Notes under the pieces: generated by a model
Database searches by the model: none
Told to the model about the DNA's origin: nothing
The model's input: only the letters and a program-made list of their open reading frames with translations
Shown here: piece by piece, positions 34,906 to 44,179 of the stretch
Position numbering within the stretch: position 1 is the stretch's first letter
Layout of the letters: every line of letters begins with the position of its first letter
Position numbers and translations under genes: made by a program
Source of the DNA: Nitrospira japonica
GTDB taxonomy: Bacteria; Nitrospirota; Thermodesulfovibrionia; UBA6902
NCBI GenBank assembly: GCA_020723105.1
Contig: DYJL01000002.1
Span: 1-64,000, forward strand
Direction of reading: 5' to 3'
DNA: 64,000 nt

Positions 34906-36165
34906 TCATGAAGTATACCATAATGTAGCCGCACTCTCTCCTGCAATGTATCCTGTGCTCCAGCAGACCTGCAGGTTATATCCTCCTGTAGGCCCGTCAA
35001 GGTCCAGTATCTCTCCGGCGAAGTATAAATTGTTAATTATTCCGGACCGCATGGTTTTAGAGTCTATTTCTTTTAAGGCGATACCGCCGGTGGTGATTAT
35101 TGCTTTGTCAAATCCCGATAAACTCTTTATTGTCAGGGGGAACTGTTTTGAAATTAAGCGCAATCTTTTACGTTCATCCCTGTTTATGGAGTTGCCTTTT
35201 TTTTCCGGATCTACCTTTGCCGCTTCGAGAATTACCGGAACCAGTTTCCTGGGAAGCAATCCTGAGAGTATGTTTCTTACTGCCCTGTTATTATGCTGTT
35301 GCAGATCCTGAAGAATTCTGTCATCCAACGCATGAGAGTCCATATCCGGATAAAAATCAATAAACAGATCAGTTGTCCCCGTGACAAGAAGTCTCCCGAT
35401 GGATTTGCTCATATTCAGGATTGCCGGCCCGCTCAGGCCGTCACTGGTAAATAAGGCATCTCCCCGGCATTCCTCCTGTTTTTTGTGGTCCTGATAAATT
35501 GAAATCCGAACGTTCCTGAGGCTTAAACCTTCCAGCTCTCTTACCCATTTTTCTTTCACGGCTATTGGAGTAAGTGCGGGTTCAGGTTTTATCACCGTAT
35601 GTCCCATTTGTTGGGCCCATTTGTAACCGTCGCCAGTAGAGCCAGTTTGAGGATAGGAAAGCCCCCCTGTAGTAATTAAATAATTCTTTGCTTTAATCTC
35701 GGCAGGGTCGAGAATGATTTTTTCTACTGTCTTTTGCTGATGGGATATATTTTTTATCCTGCAATCAGTAAGCAGGGTGACGTTATTTTCTTTTATGAGC
35801 CTCAGAAAAAGCGTTTGCACATCTTGGGCCCTGTCACTTTCAGGGAATATCCGGCCGTCCTGTTCGATCTTTGTCTTCAGATTGTGCTTATGGAAAAAAT
35901 CAATTGTCTCTGTTACTCCAAAACGGCTGAGTGCGCTGAGAAGGAATTTGCCGTTTTTCCCGAAATGAGCTGCAAAGCGCCGAATATCGGTTTCGTTATT
36001 TGTAAGGTTGCATCTCTCTTTTCCTGTCATTAACAGCTTTATCCCGGGAACATGATTTTTTTCCAATAGAACAACATGCGCCCCGCATTCAGAGGCGCGC
36101 ACTGCAGCCATCATACCGGCCGGACCTGCTCCAATTATTGCGAGATCATATTTTTCAGTTTTCAT
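34906..36165 (-). CDS. NAD(P)/FAD-dependent oxidoreductase, HI0933/YhiN family
   Basis: A 419-aa flavoprotein. The FAD loop is YDLAIIGAGPAGMMAAVRAS near the start, followed by LLMTGKERCNLTN, a family signature. The C-terminal part keeps GGIALKEIDSKTMRSGI and the final GEILDLDGPTGGYNLQVCW. The start is the ATG at 36165, preceded by acaggtag, which gives MKTEKYDLAIIG; a longer reading from 36204 adds 13 unlikely residues. The family is common in bacteria and its exact redox role is not settled. It is divergent from maf. Confidence 0.87.
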   Translation of the reverse strand: MKTEKYDLAIIGAGPAGMMAAVRASECGAHVVLLEKNHVPGIKLLMTGKERCNLTNNETDIRRFAAHFGKNGKFLLSALSRFGVTETIDFFHKHNLKTKIEQDGRIFPESDRAQDVQTLFLRLIKENNVTLLTDCRIKNISHQQKTVEKIILDPAEIKAKNYLITTGGLSYPQTGSTGDGYKWAQQMGHTVIKPEPALTPIAVKEKWVRELEGLSLRNVRISIYQDHKKQEECRGDALFTSDGLSGPAILNMSKSIGRLLVTGTTDLFIDFYPDMDSHALDDRILQDLQQHNNRAVRNILSGLLPRKLVPVILEAAKVDPEKKGNSINRDERKRLRLISKQFPLTIKSLSGFDKAIITTGGIALKEIDSKTMRSGIINNLYFAGEILDLDGPTGGYNLQVCWSTGYIAGESAATLWYTS

Positions 36166-36313
36166 GGCTACCTGTAATTTTATCATTATTTTAATTATAA
36201 TCATGCGGTTGCTGCATGCTGAAAAATAGAGATAGAGGGCATGGATGGTTATTTATAGTAATGGTTGCAGACATGGCAGCCTGCTAACTTGGAATCTGGC
36301 TTAGAGTGTCATT

Positions 36314-36907
36314 ATGAAAGAAATAATACTCGCATCTGCCTCCCCGCGGAGAAAGGATATCCTGAGCATAACAGGCCTGCGGTTCTCTATCTGCGAGAGT
36401 GATTATGAAGAGGACCTCTCTCTGCCTCTACGGCCCCGTGCACTTGCAAGATTTCTGTCACGTAAAAAGGCGGAAGCCGTTGCACATAAATACAAAAACG
36501 CAATACTCATTGCAGCAGATACTTTCATTGTCTTTAAAGACAGACTGTTAGGTAAACCCCATACTGATAAAGAGGCGGGCCAGATGCTGCGTTTGCTGAA
36601 TGGTAAGGCGCATTCGGTAATCACCGGTTTTACCATTATGGACCTTGCCAATGGTAAAACAATATCGAGGTCTGTAGAAACAAAGGTATATTTCAGGAAG
36701 CTCGGCACGGAAGAGATACGTGCATATGTCAGATCAAAAGAGCCGATGGATAAGGCGGGCGCCTACGCAGTTCAGGGGCTTGGAGCGGTTTTCATTGAAA
36801 GGATTGACGGGGATTTTTTCAACGTAATGGGCCTTCCACTCTGTGCCCTTACAGAAGGCCTGAAGGAGTTTGGAATCCAGGTGTTAAGAAAGAGTCCGGG
36901 TTGCTAA
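36314..36907 (+). CDS. maf: Maf-family nucleotide pyrophosphatase
   Basis: A 197-aa house-cleaning nucleotide pyrophosphatase that removes non-canonical or modified NTPs and influences septum formation. The N terminus MKEIILASASPRRKDILSIT, the Asp in AADTFIVFKDRLLGKPHT (about residue 75) and the late DKAGAYAVQGLGAVFIERID are diagnostic. The C-terminal 15 residues are non-conserved. It starts 148 nt from the flavoprotein, divergently. Confidence 0.93.
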   Translation: MKEIILASASPRRKDILSITGLRFSICESDYEEDLSLPLRPRALARFLSRKKAEAVAHKYKNAILIAADTFIVFKDRLLGKPHTDKEAGQMLRLLNGKAHSVITGFTIMDLANGKTISRSVETKVYFRKLGTEEIRAYVRSKEPMDKAGAYAVQGLGAVFIERIDGDFFNVMGLPLCALTEGLKEFGIQVLRKSPGC

Positions 36908-36955
36908 TTACTGCCGGCCTTGCTTATGATAACTGTATAAATAAAACGGCTACGG

Positions 36956-37468
36956 GTGGACCAGCCTGAGATGAGACCTGAAGAGACAAGGAAGATCCCT
37001 AAAATAATCGTCTATGGGAGCAACGGCTTTGACGATTTGATCCAGCGTTTCAAGACTTATACCGGTAAAAGCTTTCCCGTTCTTTTTTATGATCCTTCCG
37101 GAAAAAGAAAAACTACTGCTGCAGATATCATCGCTGCTGAACTCAACCTCAAAATACACAGGGCCGACCTTTCCAAAGTCATAAGCACAAAAAGCGGCGA
37201 AACAGAGAAAAATCTGGATCTTATCTTCAGGAAATCCTCTTCTGTGAACGCCCTTCTGTATTTTGAAGAAGCTGATGCATTGTTTGGAAACCGCCTGGAA
37301 ATAAAAGAGGGCTATGACCGTTATGCCAATATGGAAATTAAATACTTGCTGCAGAAAATAGAGGAATATGACGGCATCGTGATACTGGCTACCAACCATA
37401 ATAAAAATATAGATGAGGCCTTCATTCGCAATATGCGTTTTGTTGTAGAATTCCCCCCCACAAAGTAA
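36956..37468 (+). CDS. Isolated AAA domain of contractile-injection type with degenerate nucleotide site
   Basis: A 170-aa protein that matches the AAA+ ATPase domain found in extracellular contractile injection system loci: GETEKNLDLIFRKS, the FEEADALFGNRLEIKEGYDR and the RYANMEIKYLLQKIEEYDG are strongly reminiscent. The P-loop is broken: YDPSGKRKTTAAD has Asp and Arg where glycines belong, and Walker B is FEEAD instead of F(D)EAD. The C-terminal sensor region VILATNHNKNIDEAFIRNMR is partly altered. Only one domain remains (usual proteins are several times longer), and no tail, sheath or baseplate genes are near. It may be a decayed remnant or a pseudo-ATPase with a new role. The GTG start and N terminus are uncertain. 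Confidence 0.65.
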   Translation: MDQPEMRPEETRKIPKIIVYGSNGFDDLIQRFKTYTGKSFPVLFYDPSGKRKTTAADIIAAELNLKIHRADLSKVISTKSGETEKNLDLIFRKSSSVNALLYFEEADALFGNRLEIKEGYDRYANMEIKYLLQKIEEYDGIVILATNHNKNIDEAFIRNMRFVVEFPPTK

Positions 37469-37511
37469 CGCCTCATGGATAGTTCATAATTTCTGTCATG
37501 TATCTGAGGCG
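37469..37511. other. Hairpin after the AAA gene; rest of the 293-bp gap is blank
   Basis: cgcctca (37469-37475) pairs with tgaggcg (37505-37511), directly after the stop of the AAA gene. There is no T-run, so a Rho-independent terminator is not certain. In the remainder, 37512-37761, I see no supported gene, repeat or promoter. Confidence 0.4.
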
Positions 37512-37761
37512 ATATAGCAAGAAAGCAGATGGAGAAGAATATGGATGAAAAGTCTTATGCCCAATAGAGCGAAGATTATCGAAAATGTAGTGAAGAAAAT
37601 CGCCTGATCTGAAGCGTAATCTATTGAATTAATTTACTTTCAACTCTTGAACTGCGGAAGATGGGTTAATATTCAAAATCTTATCGCTTTAAAGATGTTT
37701 TTTCCATGTCTCCTCCAATGCAGATGTTGTTAGATAATCCGGTAAAGAGGGATCCGCAGAT

Positions 37762-38859
37762 TTACAAATCTCTTTTATACTGCATTGCAGCAAGAATCCG
37801 TTTCTTTGCAATCAGGTTTGCAGCATCGCGGGGGTAGATTCTGTCCCTCCCTGCTTTCTCCAGAATTAACCCGGTATTTTTTATGATGCGTTCCTGTATC
37901 AGGACAAAGGCCTCTTTTGCAGATTTCCCGGCATACTCCATAGCTGACATTATTACCCCTCCGGCATTGGCTATAAAATCAGGGATGGAGAGTATGCCTT
38001 TACCATGCAGAAATTCTTCAGCCTCTGTCGTGACCGGGATATTGGCCCCCTGAACAATGAGTCTGGCTTTTATCTCGTTCATATTGCTTTTGCTGATTAC
38101 ATCCGGTGTTGCCGCAGGTACAATGATGTCACATGGAATTGCGAATATTTCATTACAGGCCTTGACCGTAGCTGGCTGGTAATGAATCACACTGCCTGTC
38201 TCCTGTTTTGTCTCAATGAGCTTTATGACGTCAATTCCGTCAGGATTGTAAATACATCCTTTTGTATCACTGACTGAAACAATAACTGCTCCTTTATTAA
38301 ATAAGTGCCGGGCGGCTGCCTTTCCTACGCTTCCAAAGCCCTGTATGACAACCCGCGCTCCGGCGATTTCAAATCCGGCATGGGCGCTGGCCACTTCTGC
38401 ACATTCTGCCAGGCCCAATCCTGTGGCTCCGAGTTCATCGAGCGGAAGTCCGCCAAGCTCTTCCGGCAGTCCCACGGCCCTTCCTGTTTCATCATGAATC
38501 CACGCCATGCATTCTTCATTGCTTCCCATATCAGGCCCCGGAATATATTCGTGAAGATCTCTCAGGGCCCGGGCGAACAACCTGAAGCAGTTTTCTTTCT
38601 CAGGACTCAGCGGGTCAGTTATTATCGCAGCTTTTCCTCCTCCATGAGGAATACCTGCTATGGAATTTTTCATTGTCATGGTGCGCGCAAGCCTCTTTAC
38701 TTCACTGATTGTTACATCAGGAGAGACTCTTACTCCGCCAATAGAGGGCCCGAGGGCTGTATTGTCAACAACAACAATTGCATGAAAATTTGAGACCGGA
38801 AAAAATAACTGGATTACTTTCAAAGGACCTATTTCATCAATTTCTTTTTTGAAGGGCAT
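37762..38859 (-). CDS. Leu/Glu/Phe/Val-type amino acid dehydrogenase
   Basis: A 365-aa NAD(P)-dependent dehydrogenase that interconverts an amino acid and its 2-oxo acid. The substrate Lys lies in GIPHGGGKAAIITDP (about residues 69-83), after ARTMTMKNSIAGIP; the second Asp-containing motif is IPGPDMGSNEECMAW, and the cofactor loop is VVIQGFGSVGKAAARHLF. The C-terminal IVPAATPDVISKSN and IANAGGVIMSAMEYAGKS follow the family. At 365 aa it is closer to leucine/branched-chain dehydrogenases than to the ~420-450-aa glutamate enzymes, but I would not assign the substrate. It is the last gene of the six-gene 2-oxoacid operon. Confidence 0.82.
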   Translation of the reverse strand: MPFKKEIDEIGPLKVIQLFFPVSNFHAIVVVDNTALGPSIGGVRVSPDVTISEVKRLARTMTMKNSIAGIPHGGGKAAIITDPLSPEKENCFRLFARALRDLHEYIPGPDMGSNEECMAWIHDETGRAVGLPEELGGLPLDELGATGLGLAECAEVASAHAGFEIAGARVVIQGFGSVGKAAARHLFNKGAVIVSVSDTKGCIYNPDGIDVIKLIETKQETGSVIHYQPATVKACNEIFAIPCDIIVPAATPDVISKSNMNEIKARLIVQGANIPVTTEAEEFLHGKGILSIPDFIANAGGVIMSAMEYAGKSAKEAFVLIQERIIKNTGLILEKAGRDRIYPRDAANLIAKKRILAAMQYKRDL

Positions 38860-38860
38860 G

Positions 38861-39559
38861 TCAGACTTCTCCTTTCAGTATTTTTGCATCAAGGGCTATA
38901 GCGCTGTCAGGATAAAGCACAACCGGATTTAAATCAATCTCTCTGATTAACTCCGTTGAGATAATTTCAGAAGTGATAACGAGGACCTTTACGAGGGCGT
39001 CTATATCTGTCTGTGGCCTTCCTCTGTAGCCCGTCAGTATTTTATAACCTTTAACCTGCTGTATAAGGTGCAGGGCGTCTTCTTTTTTCAACGGCGCAAG
39101 GGCAAAGGAAATATCCCTGAACAATTCTACAAAAACACCACCAAGGCCAAACATAACAACAGGCCCGAACTGTTCGTCAATAATACCGCCTGCAACGATC
39201 TCAACTCCCTGCGGAGCCATCTCCTCAATAAGCGCCCCTTCTGCATTCTCAATGTGCATAAGTTCTCTTACGGCAATCGTCAGTTCGTCAATATTTTTCA
39301 GGCCGGTTCTTACGCCATGGACCTCACTTTTTGAGGTTATCTTTGATGAAGAAACCTTTGCCACAAGCGGATAGGCCAGAGCGTGTGATGAAGGAACTGA
39401 TTCAGCAGCGCTTATGAACATCCCTTTTGGCGTAGAAATACCGAGTTCCCTGAGGAGCCCCTTAACTTCATGTTCAAGGAAAACTGTTTTATGCCTGTTT
39501 CTCTCAAGAAACTTTCTCAGCATCTCAGCGACGGAGTTGTCTTTATGTTCAGTTGTCAT
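38861..39559 (-). CDS. ADP-forming acyl-CoA synthetase, beta subunit (ATP-grasp)
   Basis: A 232-aa ATP-grasp protein, the small subunit of ADP-forming acetate/acyl-CoA synthetase, which makes ATP from an acyl-CoA. Substrate and ATP contacts are in LVAKVSSSKITSKSEVHGV and ALIEEMAPQGVEIVAGG, then VMFGLGGVFVELFRDISFA. The length matches the stand-alone beta subunit. The alpha subunit is encoded 5 nt upstream, so this is the split two-subunit form. It is located downstream of the 2-oxoacid dehydrogenase genes. Confidence 0.87.
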   Translation of the reverse strand: MTTEHKDNSVAEMLRKFLERNRHKTVFLEHEVKGLLRELGISTPKGMFISAAESVPSSHALAYPLVAKVSSSKITSKSEVHGVRTGLKNIDELTIAVRELMHIENAEGALIEEMAPQGVEIVAGGIIDEQFGPVVMFGLGGVFVELFRDISFALAPLKKEDALHLIQQVKGYKILTGYRGRPQTDIDALVKVLVITSEIISTELIREIDLNPVVLYPDSAIALDAKILKGEV

Positions 39560-39564
39560 ATTTT

Positions 39565-40896
39565 TTATAAAAGGAGCGTTCTCAATGCCCTGACGGCCCT
39601 TTCGGGAGAGGAAAAGACCGGGATTTTTGAACGTTCAAGAAGAACAGTTAATTTTTTTGTTATTCCGCTTTGGGCCATGTAAGAGACCACGGGCTTATCT
39701 GTCCTCATTCTGAAATTCTTCATCAGCGCCGGGAACCTCTCTGTGATTCCAATAACATTAGGAAGGGCTATTACCATAAAGCCGTCATAAGCATCTGTCA
39801 GCTCATCTAATGCAGTGATGTAATCTTCATCCTTTACCTGTCCGGTAAGGTCGAGAGGGTTGTGGATACCGTAAAAATAAGGGAATGCCTTTTTCAGTTT
39901 TTCTCTCTTCTCGTCAGGCAGTTCAGCCACTTCAAGCCCCTGTCTCATACACTCATCTGCTGCAAGCACGCCAGAGCCGCCGCCATTGGTTATTATTAAG
40001 ACCCGGTTACCCTTGAAAGGCCTCTGGTAGGAAAGGGCCTTTGCAGAGTCTGTCAGCTCATCGAGATCGCTTGCTTCACTTATTCCGGATTGTCTTATGA
40101 TTGAACTGAAGACCTCGTATCTTCCGGCAAGCCTTCCGGTATGGGAGAAAGCTGCAGACTGTCCGCTTTGGCTCTTGCCTGATTTAAGTATGATCAGAGA
40201 TTTTTTACCGGATAATTTCTTTGCCTTTTCAATAAATCTTCTGCCGTCGCCGACTGATTCAATATACGATATCACTACATCGGTCTGGGCGTCACCGGCG
40301 AGATATTCATACAAGTCTGATTCGTCTATGTCAATCGCATTACCGTAGGTAACCGCCTTTGATACGCCTATGTTTGAGGATTGCATGGCGCCGAGGAGGC
40401 AGCTTAATATTGCACCGCTTTGCGACACGATTGCTGTATTTCCCTTTCCGGGCCGCCTCAGCCTCTCGTGAGGGAGAAAAAAGGTGTCCAGATTTTTATG
40501 GGGATTAAAGAGGCCCATGCAGTTAGGCCCGAGTATTCTGATGTTTGCTTCCCGGCCCAGTCTCTTCAGTTCATCCTGAGGCCCTGTGTTGCCGATTTCA
40601 GAGAAGCCCGAGCTTACGACAATTGCGCACCCGGTTTTACCTTTCAGTTCCTTAAAGATAGCGTTTACTTCATTTGCAGGCCTCATGATTATGCAGAGGT
40701 CCACGAAGCCTGGAATTTCCTGAACAGACCGGAAGGCCTTCAGCCCCATGAGTTCATTATAGTTAGGGTTTACAGGATAGACCGTTCCCCTGAATCTGAG
40801 CAGGTTTTTTAATATAACGCCGCCGAGTTTTTCTTCAGTGTGGGCTGCGCCAATCAGGGCAATTGATTCAGGGTTAAAAAGATAATCAAGATTCAT
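39565..40896 (-). CDS. ADP-forming acyl-CoA synthetase, alpha subunit
   Basis: A 443-aa CoA-binding/ligase protein. It begins MNLDYLFNPESIALIGAAHT, the CoA-binding domain start, with GPNCMGLFNPHKNLDT in the middle and the phospho-His motif SHTG in SAAFSHTGRLAGRYE (about residue 233). The C-terminal domain includes VLIITNGGGSGVLAADECMR. With the beta subunit downstream it converts acyl-CoA, ADP and phosphate to acid, CoA and ATP. Its place after E2 suggests substrate-level phosphorylation from branched-chain or pyruvate-derived acyl-CoA. Confidence 0.87.
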   Translation of the reverse strand: MNLDYLFNPESIALIGAAHTEEKLGGVILKNLLRFRGTVYPVNPNYNELMGLKAFRSVQEIPGFVDLCIIMRPANEVNAIFKELKGKTGCAIVVSSGFSEIGNTGPQDELKRLGREANIRILGPNCMGLFNPHKNLDTFFLPHERLRRPGKGNTAIVSQSGAILSCLLGAMQSSNIGVSKAVTYGNAIDIDESDLYEYLAGDAQTDVVISYIESVGDGRRFIEKAKKLSGKKSLIILKSGKSQSGQSAAFSHTGRLAGRYEVFSSIIRQSGISEASDLDELTDSAKALSYQRPFKGNRVLIITNGGGSGVLAADECMRQGLEVAELPDEKREKLKKAFPYFYGIHNPLDLTGQVKDEDYITALDELTDAYDGFMVIALPNVIGITERFPALMKNFRMRTDKPVVSYMAQSGITKKLTVLLERSKIPVFSSPERAVRALRTLLL

Positions 40897-40916
40897 ACGG
40901 TATTATTTAAAACCTG

Positions 40917-42068
40917 TTACGCACTCTCAATAAATAATAATGCCGGGTCCTCGAGATATTGAACCACCTTTGATAAAAACCGTGCTGCATCAACTCCGTC
41001 TGTTACTCTGTGGTCAAAGGTTAATGAGAGCGGCAGGATTTTTCTTATCATTATCTGTCCGTTTTTAACCCACGGCCTGTCAGAGATTTTTCCTGTGCCG
41101 AGTATTGCTACGTCAGGATAATTAATAATGGGAGTCGCAAAGGTTCCGCCGAACGGGCCATAGTTTGTTATAGTGAAAGTGCTCCCCTTCATCTCGTCAA
41201 GCGTTATTTTTCTGTCTCTGGCTTTCTTGCTAAGGTCCTGAATCTCTTTGGCGAGATCCAGGATGGTTTTTTTATCTGCATTTTTTATAACCGGAACCAT
41301 AAGCCCGTCTGCTGTATCTACGGCCACACCGATATTAAAGTATTTCTTTGTGATAATTTCTTCTTTCTCTTCATCAACTGAGGCATTCAGCAGAGGATGC
41401 TCTGTCAGGGCGTGCTGAACAGTTTTTATAAAGAACGGCAAAAAGGTCAGGCGTATCCCTTTTTCAAGCAGAGACTTCTTCTCCCTCTCCCTCATGTTCC
41501 AGAGTTCGGTGACATCCGCTTCGTCCATCCCTGTCACAAAGGCAGTTGTCTTTTGCGAAGTGATAAGATTTTTTGATATAGTCCTCCGCACGCCCCTTAT
41601 CGGAATTCTTTCAATAGCGCCATATGGATCTTCAGCTTTTACAGTTTGTTGCGCAGCATTAAGTACGTCATCTCTGGTAATGCTGTTGCCGGGGCCTGAG
41701 CCTTTTAGGGTTTCAAGCCTGATGTTCAATTCCTTTGCGAGCGTTCTTACTGCAGGGGTTGCGAGAATCTCATCCTCAGGGAGGACCCCTACAACGGAGA
41801 CGGATCTGGGTTTCTCCTCAATACTCTCGCCTTCTTCAGACAGGGTCAGCAGCACATCGCCGACCTTTGCAACTTCTCCTTCTTCCCTGTTAATCTGCAG
41901 CACTTTTCCTTTTCTGGGAGACGGCACCTCGACCACTGCCTTGTCAGTTTCTATTTCAAGGACCATCTGATGTTCTTCAACAGAGTCGCCTTTTTTGATA
42001 AGCCACTTTCTTATCTCTCCTTCGGTTATGCCTTCACCCAAATCCGGCAGTATAAAGTCAAATGGCAT
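40917..42068 (-). CDS. pdhC: Dihydrolipoamide acyltransferase, E2 of a 2-oxoacid dehydrogenase complex
   Basis: A 383-aa E2 subunit with one lipoyl domain (residues 1-78; lipoyl Lys in EIETDKAVVEVPSP), a peripheral-subunit-binding domain (about 103-140, ATPAVRTLAKELNIRLETL) and a catalytic domain ending in DHRVTDGVDAARFL, where the H-x3-D-G active site is intact. The short inter-domain linkers suit a compact bacterial E2. The genes for E1beta and E1alpha lie upstream, but no E3 (dihydrolipoamide dehydrogenase) gene is in the window. Whether the complex handles pyruvate or branched-chain 2-oxoacids cannot be decided here; the symbol is a family label. Confidence 0.9.
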   Translation of the reverse strand: MPFDFILPDLGEGITEGEIRKWLIKKGDSVEEHQMVLEIETDKAVVEVPSPRKGKVLQINREEGEVAKVGDVLLTLSEEGESIEEKPRSVSVVGVLPEDEILATPAVRTLAKELNIRLETLKGSGPGNSITRDDVLNAAQQTVKAEDPYGAIERIPIRGVRRTISKNLITSQKTTAFVTGMDEADVTELWNMREREKKSLLEKGIRLTFLPFFIKTVQHALTEHPLLNASVDEEKEEIITKKYFNIGVAVDTADGLMVPVIKNADKKTILDLAKEIQDLSKKARDRKITLDEMKGSTFTITNYGPFGGTFATPIINYPDVAILGTGKISDRPWVKNGQIMIRKILPLSLTFDHRVTDGVDAARFLSKVVQYLEDPALLFIESA

Positions 42069-42120
42069 GGCAAGATCTCCTTAATTCTGTCATTCCGGCT
42101 TGTGATATTTAATTGCCAGG

Positions 42121-43086
42121 TTAATAATATTTCAAAACCTCGTTTACGGCTCTCTTTATCTTTTCAACATCGGGTATGTAATAATCCTCAAGTTTTGCAA
42201 GCGGCATGACAGCATCATATCCGGTTACCCTTATTATAGGTGCCTTAAGATACAGCATTGCATCTTCAGCAATGGAGGCTGAAAGTTCAGCACCAAAACC
42301 GCAGGTCCTGGGCGCTTCATGAACGATTACAACCCGGCCTGTCTTTTTCACAGATTTAAATATGGTCTCTTCGTCAAAAGGATTCAGAGTCATCAGGTCT
42401 ATTATCTCACAGTCCGCCGCCCCTGCAGCCTGTAATACCCGTTGCAGCATGCTTCCCCATGCGAGCACAGTCACCGCGTTGCCTTCCTGTACAATACGGG
42501 CCTTTCCAAGCGGGATGGTATATTCACCTTCTGGCACATCTTCTTTAATAAGACGGTAGAGCCTTGCAGGCTCAAGGAATATTACAGGGTCCGGATCCCG
42601 GATTGATGAGATGAGCAATCCTTTTGCAATATAGGGAGTTGACGGCACCACAACCTTCACGCCGGGCATGTGACAAAACAGCGCCTCTGCGCTTTCTTCA
42701 TGAAGTTCAGGAGCCTTGATGCCGGCCCCGTATGGAGTCCTGATAACGATAGGGCATGTAAACCTTCCCCTGGAACGCGAACGGATCCTCGCTGCATGGC
42801 AGAACAACTGTTCCATTGCTGAATAAATGAAGCCCATAAACTGAATCTCCGCTACGGGTTTTAATCCATAAACAGCCATGCCGATTGATACCCCGGCAAT
42901 GCCGGACTCTGAAAGCGGCGTGTCTAGGACCCTGCGGGAACCGAACAGGTCATGCAGTCCTTCTGTAATGCGGAACACACCTCCGTCTTTCCCAACGTCC
43001 TCTCCGAGGAGAACAACGTCCTGGTCCCGCTGCATCTCTTCTCTTAATGCAAGGTTCAGGGCCTGTACCATGTTCAGTGTAGGCAT
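42121..43086 (-). CDS. pdhB: 2-Oxoacid dehydrogenase E1 component, beta subunit
   Basis: A 321-aa thiamine-diphosphate-enzyme subunit. It starts MPTLNMVQALNLALREEMQR, and contains VVLLGEDVGKDGGVFRITEG (about residues 24-43) with the Glu that activates TPP, and TPLSESGIAGVSIGMAVYGL. The C-terminal transketolase-like domain ends with RVTGYDAVMPLAKLEDYYIP. It forms an alpha2-beta2 E1 with the upstream gene, which ends 1 nt away. It may be pyruvate- or branched-chain-specific. Confidence 0.9.
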   Translation of the reverse strand: MPTLNMVQALNLALREEMQRDQDVVLLGEDVGKDGGVFRITEGLHDLFGSRRVLDTPLSESGIAGVSIGMAVYGLKPVAEIQFMGFIYSAMEQLFCHAARIRSRSRGRFTCPIVIRTPYGAGIKAPELHEESAEALFCHMPGVKVVVPSTPYIAKGLLISSIRDPDPVIFLEPARLYRLIKEDVPEGEYTIPLGKARIVQEGNAVTVLAWGSMLQRVLQAAGAADCEIIDLMTLNPFDEETIFKSVKKTGRVVIVHEAPRTCGFGAELSASIAEDAMLYLKAPIIRVTGYDAVMPLAKLEDYYIPDVEKIKRAVNEVLKYY

Positions 43087-43087
43087 A

Positions 43088-44143
43088 TTAAAAGTCCTTT
43101 ATCTGTCTTGATTGTCTTTGTGACAACTTCTCATAAGTATATGTGAACATATCCTTTGGCTGGGGGGGCTGTATCGCTTCTTCTTTTTTTACGGCATCTT
43201 CAATTATTGTCTTTGATTCTTCTTCAATCTTTTTCTGATATGCTTCGGTCCACAGCCCTTTCTTTTCCAAAAATAATTTCAGTCTCAGGGCAGGGTCTTT
43301 CTGTTTCCATTGCTCTACTTCTTCCATGGAGCGGTAGCGTGTTGCATCATCGGCTGTTGTATGGTCTGACATCCGGTAAGTAAAACATTCTATGAGTGTG
43401 GGACCTTCGCCCTGCCGGGCCTTTTTCAGGGCATCTCTTGTCGCCTTATACACGGCAAATATATCATTGCCGTCAACCTGCAGACCTTCAAAGCCATAAG
43501 CCATTGCCTTCTGCGCCAGGGTCTTTGAGGCCGTCTGCCTTTCCCTTGGCACTGATATGGCCCACTGATTGTTCTGACAAATAAAGATAACAGGCAGCCT
43601 GAACACGCCTGCTATATTAAGACCTTCGTGGAAATCGCCCTTTGACGTGCCTCCGTCACCAAAATATGCGAGTACGGCTGTTTTATCTCCCCTGTAAACT
43701 GCAGCCATTGCAGCGCCGGTTGCATGAGGTATTTGAGTCCCGACAGGAACACAGACCGGAAAAATGTTCAGGTTATCAGGCGGAGTAATTCCCCTTTCAT
43801 CGCCGGACCAGTACTGAAAGAGTTTGTAGGGCGGAAACCCGGCAGTGAGATATACACCCATTTCCCTGAAGGACGGGAATATCCAGTCTGTATTTTCAAC
43901 AGCGAAGGCGCTCCCTATCTGTGACGCCTCCTGTCCCAGAATAGAGGCATAAGTGCCCAGCCGTCCCTCCCTCTGCAGATTCAGGGCATATCTGTCGAAA
44001 GTCCTTGAGAGGATAAGCAGCTCATACATCTTTTTTATTTCATCATCGGACAACGGAGGCATAAGGGATGCATCCGCATCACCTTTTTCATCGAGGACCT
44101 CAAGACGTTTTATATTGAAAGATTCTATTATTTTTTCCGGCAT
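43088..44143 (-). CDS. pdhA: 2-Oxoacid dehydrogenase E1 component, alpha subunit
   Basis: A 351-aa subunit with the TPP-binding motif GDGGTSKGDFHEGLNIAGVF (about residues 160-179), where the Asp and later Asn (QNNQWAISVP) hold Mg-TPP. The phosphorylation-loop-like SDHTTADDATRYRS is a family mark. The first gene of the operon that continues with E1beta, E2, acyl-CoA synthetase alpha and beta and an amino acid dehydrogenase. A MITE-like repeat lies in its promoter region, 36 nt upstream of the ATG. Confidence 0.9.
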   Translation of the reverse strand: MPEKIIESFNIKRLEVLDEKGDADASLMPPLSDDEIKKMYELLILSRTFDRYALNLQREGRLGTYASILGQEASQIGSAFAVENTDWIFPSFREMGVYLTAGFPPYKLFQYWSGDERGITPPDNLNIFPVCVPVGTQIPHATGAAMAAVYRGDKTAVLAYFGDGGTSKGDFHEGLNIAGVFRLPVIFICQNNQWAISVPRERQTASKTLAQKAMAYGFEGLQVDGNDIFAVYKATRDALKKARQGEGPTLIECFTYRMSDHTTADDATRYRSMEEVEQWKQKDPALRLKLFLEKKGLWTEAYQKKIEEESKTIIEDAVKKEEAIQPPQPKDMFTYTYEKLSQRQSRQIKDF

Positions 44144-44179
44144 GGCATTACACCCAGCTTTTTCATAACAAACTTTATG

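Noticed and set aside
36956-37468. A complete contractile injection system locus
   Set aside because: Only one degenerate AAA domain is present; no sheath, tube, baseplate or spike genes nearby.
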